NCBI GenBank assembly: GCA_001465935.1
Contig: LNKV01000043.1
Coordinates: forward strand, 304,298 to 368,297
Source: Clarireedia homoeocarpa
Taxonomy: Eukaryota > Ascomycota > Leotiomycetes > Helotiales > Rutstroemiaceae
Reading direction: 5' to 3'
Length of the DNA: 64,000 nucleotides
Shown here: piece by piece, positions 56,904-64,000 of the stretch
Position numbering within the stretch: position 1 is the first letter of the stretch
How the letters are laid out: every line of letters starts with the position of its first letter
Position numbers and translations under genes: made by a program
The notes under the pieces: generated by a model
What the model saw: the letters and a program-made list of their open reading frames with translations, nothing else
Database searches by the model: none
What the model was told of the DNA's origin: nothing

Positions 56904-57783
56904 GTTGAGAGCGACCGACCGAGCAATCCAGCAAGCCGTGCGTGTCTTGTATATCCAATCCAACTATTTCCCTTCCTGTCGGAACATTTTAGCATGACTG
57001 CTTATGGTTGTGATCTTGCAATCTTGCATTGTTCTATAGTAGACGTAATATAGCATACAATGAATGGCCCATCACAATATAATCGGGATAATATAGTTCG
57101 AAAAAAAAGTTGAAGCCCAAAGTACATTCCACATCCAAACCTTGGAAATTTCTCACACGACCACGACCAAAGTGTTTCATCTCGACCATATCAACTCGTC
57201 TTTTCCACATCAATTCTTTTCCCCTTCACATACTTGTATCCTTCCTCCCAGCTCCGAACGATTAGTCTAACGGCAGTGGATCAGACCAAACAAGGATTAC
57301 ATTCTCGACTAGCATTTCGATTTCCCAAATACCGTATTGCGACTTAATCGCAAGGGGGCAGAGAAGAAGAGCAGGATTCCAGGTTCCATCCGAACGAATT
57401 TCGCTGCCGCAGATTGGTACCCCAAAGGGCCAAAGGGGAGAAGAGAGAAAAAGAGAGAGAAAAAGAAAGAAGAAGAAAAAAAAACCCTTAGAACCATATC
57501 CCCATTCCATACACAACCCCAATCCCAGGTCCAAGCCAGGCACCAGGTTTAATCAAGGACCCATTCATCAATTTATTCATGTGCTCCTAAAACGATTGTT
57601 GCGATTGATCCAGAGCTCTGAAGCGGACCCAGAACAGCATTACTGTCAATCTTCGGATGCAACACCTGCTCGATTGAAGGTGTATCTATCTTAGGCATTT
57701 TTGATACAATTCGAAAGGCTGTGCATACGAGACAAATCCTGGGCTGCCCCAAAAGAGGGCCAACAGCGGATAACAGGGGCAAG

Positions 57784-60097
57784 ATGGCACGAAAAACTGG
57801 CCTGCAGCCGCTGACGCTGTCAGAACCCAGTAAAGGTAGAGGTGATGCTACTAATCGTGAAGAACATAATACTGTTGAAAGTCCTCTTACTCCTTTGAGT
57901 GCAAAGAGTCCGAGGTCACCGCGGTCACCTTTCAGGTTCAGTACAAAGAAATCGCAATCGCAATTGCAGCCCCAACCGACCGCTCAACAGCAACAAGACC
58001 ACCGGGAGAGGGACGAGCCTTCTGTACGAACAATCGACCCGCAGACCGCGACCTTCGTAAGAGATTTACCAACTTCGCAGACCCTCCCTTCACTCTCCGC
58101 AATTCACTCTTCGCGGGACCCAGATAAGTTCGGAGTAAAAGAGCGGCCTTCCCGTACCGGATTCTTTGCGAGCTACAAGGCGTCAAAGGGCTCAAACAAA
58201 CCTCCAGTCGCCGAACCTGCCCGCCAAGTGATTGCTGTCGAGGAGGATATGTCCAGAGACACAGACCGCCCTGCGATGAGCGGAAAGGTTTCATCACAGG
58301 ACACTAAAAGAAGTGGTACGACCCATTTTGTTCCGTCCTTTCCTTCTTTTTCCTTACACTCTTGAATTAAGTTTGTCGGCTACTGATAATTTTCTTTTTT
58401 GAAATATAGAATCCGGCGCTGATAAATCGGTAGCCAGAAAACCAGTGGGAGGCCCGTCAAAACCAGACGCCTCGCTGGCATCAACAACCGATTCATCCCC
58501 ACAATCACAGTCAAATAACAACATTGCTCGAAAGAACAAACCTAAACCATTTAACCTTCTCGGCAGAACCAAATCCCTACGAGATGATCACAGCCCCTCC
58601 GAGACTTCTCCCCCAAAAGACAACAAATACTTGGAACCCGAACCACGAGCACATCATCAGAAGGATTCGTCAAGAAGCGCACCACCGCGTGGTGAGAAGG
58701 ACGGATTGAATAAGGAAATGACGACCCCGAACCACCCCCGACAGCGATCGCGAGATCGACAGGCTTCTAGTTCTCGAGAGCATGGAAAAGAACATGCAAG
58801 GGATACTGGCAAAAACCAATCGTCATTCTCAACAACATTTAAAGAGGCTGGAGGCCATGCATTTTTCAACAACCTCAAATCGTCTGCAACAAAGGGAGCT
58901 GGAGCATTACACAAGAATTTGTTCGGAAAGGCAACGAGGAGCGGCAGCACTACAGACAAGGAACCGTCAGTCGACGACGAACATTATCAATTACGAGTTA
59001 TCAATTTACCTCTTGTCGAACAGACACGGCTTACTAGGATTTCAAAGCGGTTGGAAGATTCACGAGATAAGACAGAATTTTGGATGCCATCTTTCCCATG
59101 GCGAGCAATCGACTATCTCAATTACAAAGGCAGCGATGTTGAAGGGCTTTACAGAGTACCTGGCAGCGGGCCGCAGATTAAGAAATGGCAAAGGAGGTTT
59201 GATGAAGGTGGGCATATTTCACTCACATACATACTCATTTGAGAGACCCAAACTGACACACCGCTAGAACTCGACATTGACCTTTTCGAACAAGATGACC
59301 TATATGACATAAACATTATTGGGTCGATGCTTAAGGCATGGCTCCGCGAACTCCCTGACGAACTCCTCCCAAAAGCCGCCCAAGATCGCATTGCGCGTGA
59401 ATGTGCAGGCTCCGATTCCGTACCACAACAGCTCATCGACGAGCTCTCCAACTTATCTCCCTTCAATTATTATCTCCTCTTTGCCATTACCTGCCACCTT
59501 TCACTTTTACTCGCTCATTCCGAAAAGAACAAAATGGATTTTAGGAATCTTTGTATATGTTTTCAACCTTGCATGAAGATGGATGCATTCTGTTTTAAAT
59601 TTTTGGTATGCGACTGGAGAGATTGTTGGAAAGGTTGTAAAACGGAAGCGGCATACATCGAACAAGAGTATATGTTATTTGATGCGTTAACACCAGCACC
59701 AGGAAGCGCTGGAGGCCACAGCAGCACAGCGGTGGAAAGTCATGATGAGAGGAATGTGTCGAGCTCAGACAGCAGCAAACCCTCGAGCGTTAGCATTGAC
59801 AATCATGGCCGAAAACACAGTAACGAGAAAGGTCGCAAGGGCAGTCAGGAGAAGAAATCACGAAAGAGCCCGGAAAGAGCCCAATCAGAGCCTCGGAAAG
59901 AACCTCGAAAAGAACCTCGAAAAGAGCCTGCGAAGGAACCTGCGAAGGAGCCCTCTGTATCCCAAAATAACACCATTCCCAGTTTGGACACTGTCAGCAC
60001 TACGACACTAACTGTTCAAGACTTAACCCCACCTAGGAAGAGCAACGATATGAGGCCACTGAGTCCAATTAAACCACTCTCTCCGATTGGGTTCTGA
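57784..60097 (+). CDS. RhoGAP-domain GTPase-activating protein
   Basis: It stimulates GTP hydrolysis by a Rho/Rac/Cdc42 GTPase in cell polarity and wall control. The protein has 719 aa; exons are 57784-58315, 58410-59207 and 59268-60097. The first 350 residues are basic and disordered, with SPRSPRSPFRFS and many Ser-Pro sites. The RhoGAP fold spans about residues 390-590: GSDVEGLYRVPGSG with the arginine finger Arg426, then IIGSMLKAWLRELPDELLPK and LSPFNYYLLFAITCHLSLLL, and FRNLCICFQPCMKMD. The last intron splits the domain right after the arginine finger region. The tail contains a KEPRKEPRKEP/AKEP array. The first ATG in frame is 57784. The fungal subfamily was not determined. Confidence 0.92.
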
Positions 60098-61104
60098 GCG
60101 GTAACGACTTGAGACTCGATGGAGATCCGAGCCCTCGACAAGATACCTCACCATAGACTTTGCAACAAGGCTAGTTTGACATAATGCATACAATACTGCT
60201 TGTTATTTTCGGACTGGAGCACTGTCTGGCGCCTTTCCAGATCCAACTGGCATGGAAAAGCGACAGACATAGCGGCTGAGTTTCAATTTCTCGTTTATTA
60301 CTTATGAAACATTAGGGGAATGAGCTGATGCATTCTACGAATTTCCTTCATCACATACAGGCACGCACCTAACGCAAGCGAGCTCGCATTTACTCTTCTT
60401 TACATTCGCTTGTTCGAACACTCTCCCGAACCAAAGTTTTTCTTATTCATGGCTTACAGAATATCGCCCTTGTTTTGTTGAATACCCCCAGCGCAGCATG
60501 CATCGTTGAATTTGAGAGCACAGCACAGCACAGATCGGTAGTTAATGGGATTCGGCACTTGGAAATGGATGGGTGCGAATCCGGGGTGGAGTATATGCTT
60601 TTGAGGGATTTATGATTTGGGGTTGGCGCGAAGGGGGAAAGATGGGACGGACAGGTTGGGCTGGAGTAGAGATATAGGTTTGATCCATTTAGGAGAGGCG
60701 ATGGGTAGGCGGTTTGAAAACCCCTTTTTTGTACGATAGTAGTGTAGTTGTGTTTTTGAAGCTTTGAAAGCTTGAAAAGAGCCAGAGCGGGGGAGAGTGC
60801 GCGCGCATGCATAAGAGATAGCGGAGAAAAATCATATGAGTGGCGGAAATCGAATTTATCGTTTTGCCATTCTTTGTTTCCTGTCATAGGCATCGATTGT
60901 GATCAATGCTATGTACTATTATGACCTTGACTTCTGACTATCATAGATATCATTGATGTTAATCATTATTGTGCGCAACACTTTTCCCTTTCTCTTAGAA
61001 CTAGATGTCCGTACAACGCCTACAATACTCCATCCTAACGCCATAAAATATCTCCACCCGTTCCATATATCATAACCATTTACAAACTTCCCGATCCTTC
61101 ACCC
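60098..61104. other. Convergent intergenic region
   Basis: It lies between the stops of the RhoGAP (plus) and RRS1 (minus) genes. A frame of about 145 codons at 60447-60893 on the minus strand has no domain and was not called. Confidence 0.6.
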
Positions 61105-61833
61105 TTACTTCTTACCCACATGGTTCTTCCTGTGATTTCTCTCATTCTTCCGCTGCAATCTCTCATTGCGAATCATCTTCAGCTTTCTCTCTCTCCTTCC
61201 ATCGTTTTGTCTCTCAGTACCCTCTTTCCTTTCCATCTCCTTCTTGGGATCGACCTCTACAATCCAAGCATCCTCTCCCTTCTTGTTATTTCCCTTGTAT
61301 CCCCATTTCGGTACCCATTCGCCCTTGTCCTCGTCGTATACCAGGTTCTTCTTTTGCTCGGCAGTCTTCGCTTTAATGCCCTTCTTCTGAGCAAACTTCT
61401 GCCAGGTTGTCATGGCTTGTGGTGGTGGAAGCGGCTGTAAATCGACTAGGTTAGCAAAGATGTTATACAAAACATAATAGATATCTTCAATGCTCGGCGT
61501 GCGCAAAACAATTCCGCGCATGTGAAAGGCAATAGGAAAAATCTCAAAACGAACCTTTTCTCTGGGCAGTCTCGTACTGATCTCTGGTAAACTCAACAAC
61601 ACTCCATTGGGTGTCGACGCAATCGGGCAGGTACTCAAAAGCTGATTGAGCAGAGCTTGCGCGCCATCGCGCGCCGTAGCCGCGAGATCATCTTCGAGAT
61701 TCGCGGGGCTGCTGAGGAGAAGCGGGTTGGGATCTTCGGCGAGGAGAAGCCCAAGGTCAAATGTATAGGGTGTAGGTTTGTTGACTGTGACGGGGAGTTT
61801 GGAAGGCTTGGATGCGGCGGCGGAGTCTGTCAT
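61105..61833 (-). CDS. RRS1: Ribosome biogenesis regulatory protein RRS1
   Basis: A nucleolar assembly factor that, with Rpf2, brings the 5S RNP into pre-60S ribosomes. The protein has 202 aa, matching yeast Rrs1. Exons are 61833-61555 and 61434-61105. N-terminal PYTFDLGLLLAEDPNPL and LEDDLAATARDGAQALLNQL are typical. The 120-nt intron has CTAAC near its 3' end and contains no stop in frame, so an unspliced reading would insert 40 foreign residues. Splicing restores LPREKPLPPPQ and WQKFAQKKGIKAK, the conserved Rrs1 core. The C-terminus is strongly basic (RRERKLKMIRNERLQRKNER). It is divergent from the mitoribosomal mS29 gene, 243 bp away. Confidence 0.94.
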   Translation of the reverse strand: MTDSAAASKPSKLPVTVNKPTPYTFDLGLLLAEDPNPLLLSSPANLEDDLAATARDGAQALLNQLLSTCPIASTPNGVLLSLPEISTRLPREKVRFEIFPIAFHMRGIVLRTPSIEDIYYVLYNIFANLVDLQPLPPPQAMTTWQKFAQKKGIKAKTAEQKKNLVYDEDKGEWVPKWGYKGNNKKGEDAWIVEVDPKKEMERKEGTERQNDGRRERKLKMIRNERLQRKNERNHRKNHVGKK

Positions 61834-62076
61834 TTTGAAGATCGGAGAGATATGTTTTGTGGGTGGAATTGGAAGAGATTGAAGGGAAGATGTACTGTAC
61901 AGTGGAAAATGCAGAAAGAGGAAAGGAAATAAATTTTGGAGTGCCGCTCTTACATGCGGGTGCACATCCCGCATTTTAGCGCGGGATAGAGAGAACTTAT
62001 CAATTTTTGGAACTTGTCGATGCTCAACGGACACACCAAATCGAAAGCGACGTCCCCCACCAACCACTCTTTCGAT
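61834..62076. promoter_or_regulatory. Bidirectional promoter between RRS1 and mS29/DAP3
   Basis: 243 bp between two start codons, enclosing a perfect inverted repeat near the middle and a GCGCGGG block. Both genes serve ribosomes (cytosolic and mitochondrial), so shared growth control is plausible. Confidence 0.6.
61954..61974. promoter_or_regulatory. Perfect 7-bp inverted repeat in the RRS1/mS29 promoter
   Basis: ATGCGGG at 61954-61960 and its exact reverse complement CCCGCAT at 61968-61974 surround a 7-base spacer. It lies 121 bp from the RRS1 ATG and 103 bp from the mS29 ATG. The symmetry suggests a dimeric protein site, possibly a zinc-cluster type. Function is inferred. Confidence 0.5.
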
Positions 62077-63561
62077 ATGGCGTCCGCAGGGTGTTGGAAA
62101 TGTGTGGCGAGATCGACACCCGCTCAATTGATCAATAATGTCACATTACGGATCCCCGCTGCAGCTGCAGCTTTTTCGACCACGCCCGCGGCATTGAAGG
62201 GTGGACCAATGAAAAAGAAGACAAGTGCAGCAGGGCTTGCGCACGCAAAGGCAGCGAAGGCAGCGAAGGAGAAGGGGGGGAAGACGCTGAAGATTAAGAA
62301 GAAGCCGCCTCCGAAGCCGACGGGGAAACCGCCTGCGCCGGGGGAGAGAAAGGCGTTTAGGAAGAGGATTATTCTGAGTAATTCGAATGCGTTGGAGGTG
62401 GAGGGGTTAAAGGATATTGATGAGAAGGTCTTGGTTGATGAGGAGATGGTGGGGAAGGTGGTGGGATTGCCGAATGAGGTTGTGGATCAATTGAGGGCTA
62501 GCGAGGCGTTCAAGATTACGCAGGGTTGGGGATTGTTTAGACGGCCGGCGGTGCTGTTGAGGAAGGAGAGTATGGCATGTTCGAAGATGTTGGATGAGGC
62601 GCAGAAGGAGAAGTCGACGAAGAGGTTGGTGGTTGATGGGGATAGAGTTACTGGGAAGAGTATGATGCTCTTACATGCTATGACTACGGCGTTCGTCAAC
62701 GGCTGGGTTGTCTTGACTATTCCTGAAGGTATGTCTCTTGCTTAGTGGCACAAGGCGAGCTGGACTAATAGAACTATAGCACAAGATATCGTCAGTGCTG
62801 CTACCGAATACGGCCCCATACCCAACACAAACCCGATGCTCTTCTCGCAGAATACCTATACCGCAGCTTGGTTAGCACGTATCGCCAAGGCCAACCAAAA
62901 GGTTCTAGATTCATTAGAACTATCGCAAAAACATGACCTTCCCCTGCCGGTTCAATCCAACATCTCTCTCACCCGACTCTGCGAACTCGGAGCTCGCGAC
63001 CCCGACGTCGCCTGGCCTGTGTTCCAGGCCTTCTGGACAGAAATCACTGCTGCTGGACGACCTCCTGTTCTCATGACACTGGATGGCCTGCAATATATCA
63101 TGGCAAACAGTGAATACCGAAACGCAGACTATGAGCTTATCCATGCCCACGATCTGGCCATTCTCAATCATTTCATCCAATACCTCTCTGGCGAAAAGAC
63201 CATGCCGAACGGAGGCGCCGTCATGGCAGCCACCAATCGCAGCCATGGTCCCATCTCTCAATCGAGCAATCTCGCGATTGTGCAGCAGCTAGAAAGACAA
63301 ATGGGGGCAGAAGCAGTCACTAAGAGAGATCCATTTGAGAAGAAATATGACGCGAGAGCGGATAAGGCATTGCAAAAGATAGAGGTCATGTTATTACAGG
63401 GTTTGAGCAAGGAGGAGGCAAGGGGATTGATGGAATATTGGGCTGCGAGTGGAGTGCTAAGGCAGAGGGTCGATGAAAGAACTGTGGCAGAGAAGTGGGC
63501 GTTGGCCGGGAATGGAGTAGTGGGGGAGATTCAGAGGGGCGCTTTGATGATGAGGATTTAG
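62077..63561 (+). CDS. RSM23: Mitochondrial small ribosomal subunit protein mS29 (DAP3/Rsm23 family)
   Basis: A GTP-binding-type protein of the mitoribosomal small subunit; its animal counterpart is DAP3. The protein has 477 aa; exons are 62077-62728 and 62780-63561. The start at 62077 gives an import presequence (MASAGCWKCVARSTPAQ to AAFSTTPAALK); an in-frame ATG at 62020 would add a non-presequence-like stretch. A Lys-rich linker follows. The P-loop GDRVTGKS is at residues 188-195 and precedes MMLLHAMTTAFVNGWVVLTI. Later, PPVLMTLDGLQYIM fits the Walker B region, and AVMAATNRSHGP and DPFEKKYD are family-typical. The intron follows the IPE of strand 2. Confidence 0.94.
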
Positions 63562-64000
63562 GTGAGGTGATGATGTATAGATATCGGTCTTGTGTTGATA
63601 GGTACGTACGTAGATGAAATGTGTCATTGAAAAGTGTATATTCGGTGTATCTCAGTTCCTTGTACGTCTTAATACTGTGTGATGAGTCTCTTTGGGGGAG
63701 TTCTTTTAGGGAATAATAACGGGTTTGTACTTTGCTGTTGTGTCCTGCATCAAGGTATATGCTAATGGGATTAGCAGGATACTACACCGACCCGGATTTT
63801 GATTGTTCATGTGAGATCTCGATATTGAGAATTTTCGTGTCTGATTGTCCAAGTGAGAGTTGAACATTAAGAACTCTGACTTTTTAGATGGACAATATTT
63901 TTAATATACCACGGAACTATAGCAGGCGGATCACAAGCCCTAGAAGAACGATGTATAATAGTCTCGCACACTAAAAGGCAACCTATGATCGGGCATGTAT
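63562..64000. other. 3' flank of mS29 to window end
   Basis: AT-rich, no gene seen. Confidence 0.6.

Larger units (their letters stand above)
53700..57783. other. 4-kb gene-poor tract rich in short tandem and inverted repeats
   Basis: No gene is supported between the dehydrogenase pseudogene and the RhoGAP gene. From 55.6 to 56.9 kb there is a dense collection of different short repeats (listed separately). The last few hundred bases should be the RhoGAP promoter and 5' UTR. Confidence 0.6.

Noticed and set aside
60447..60893. 148-codon minus-strand frame after the RhoGAP gene
   Set aside because: Lies in the expected 3' UTR, begins at a non-ATG codon and shows no domain.
1..64000. tRNA, rRNA, transposon and CRISPR content
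   Set aside because: I looked for tRNA-like B boxes, long terminal or inverted repeats, transposase or reverse-transcriptase motifs and spaced repeats by eye and found nothing I could support; a dedicated tRNA scan could still find one.

Overview
The window is nuclear DNA of a filamentous ascomycete (Pezizomycotina). Genes are spaced 0.3-4 kb apart on both strands and split by short introns (about 45-125 nt) with GT..AG ends and CTAAC/CTGAC-like branch sites. Many proteins belong to fungal families: Zn2Cys6/Fungal_trans_2, 2EXR, CYP505, a CFEM-like surface protein and a Dnt1/Net1-like nucleolar protein. The overall look fits Leotiomycetes, but that placement is inference from general resemblance. 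I saw no transposon, rRNA, tRNA, CRISPR or bacterial-style operon.

Left part (1-21.4 kb), mostly housekeeping and primary metabolism: a 4-coumarate-CoA-ligase-like adenylating enzyme cut by the window edge (minus); a Zn2Cys6 transcription factor with a 6-nt microexon (minus); a WD40-cyclophilin of the PPWD1 type (minus), divergent from an AIG1-family membrane protein (plus); glycogen debranching enzyme (minus), divergent from NAD-dependent glycerol-3-phosphate dehydrogenase (plus); a DAHP synthase resembling Aro3 (plus); and cytochrome c1 (plus).

Middle part (21.9-45 kb): an MBD4-type HhH-GPD DNA glycosylase whose long charged N-terminal half lies in another frame (apparent one-base deletion); a basic/proline-rich hypothetical protein; an SDR-like protein with a degraded cofactor motif, next to a self-sufficient CYP505 P450-reductase fusion; a two-helix small membrane protein; a large Dnt1/Net1-like protein; and a 2EXR-domain protein containing a minisatellite.

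Right part (45-64 kb): a two-RRM protein, a probable three-helix small membrane protein, a CFEM-like type I membrane protein, a zinc alcohol dehydrogenase pseudogene with a nonsense codon and a frameshift, a 4-kb gene-poor tract full of short tandem repeats, a RhoGAP, and a divergent pair made of RRS1 (60S ribosome assembly) and mitoribosomal mS29/DAP3.

Exon boundaries were placed by hand. In every spliced model the exon lengths sum to a whole number of codons. Family names come from recognising motifs by eye, not from a database search.
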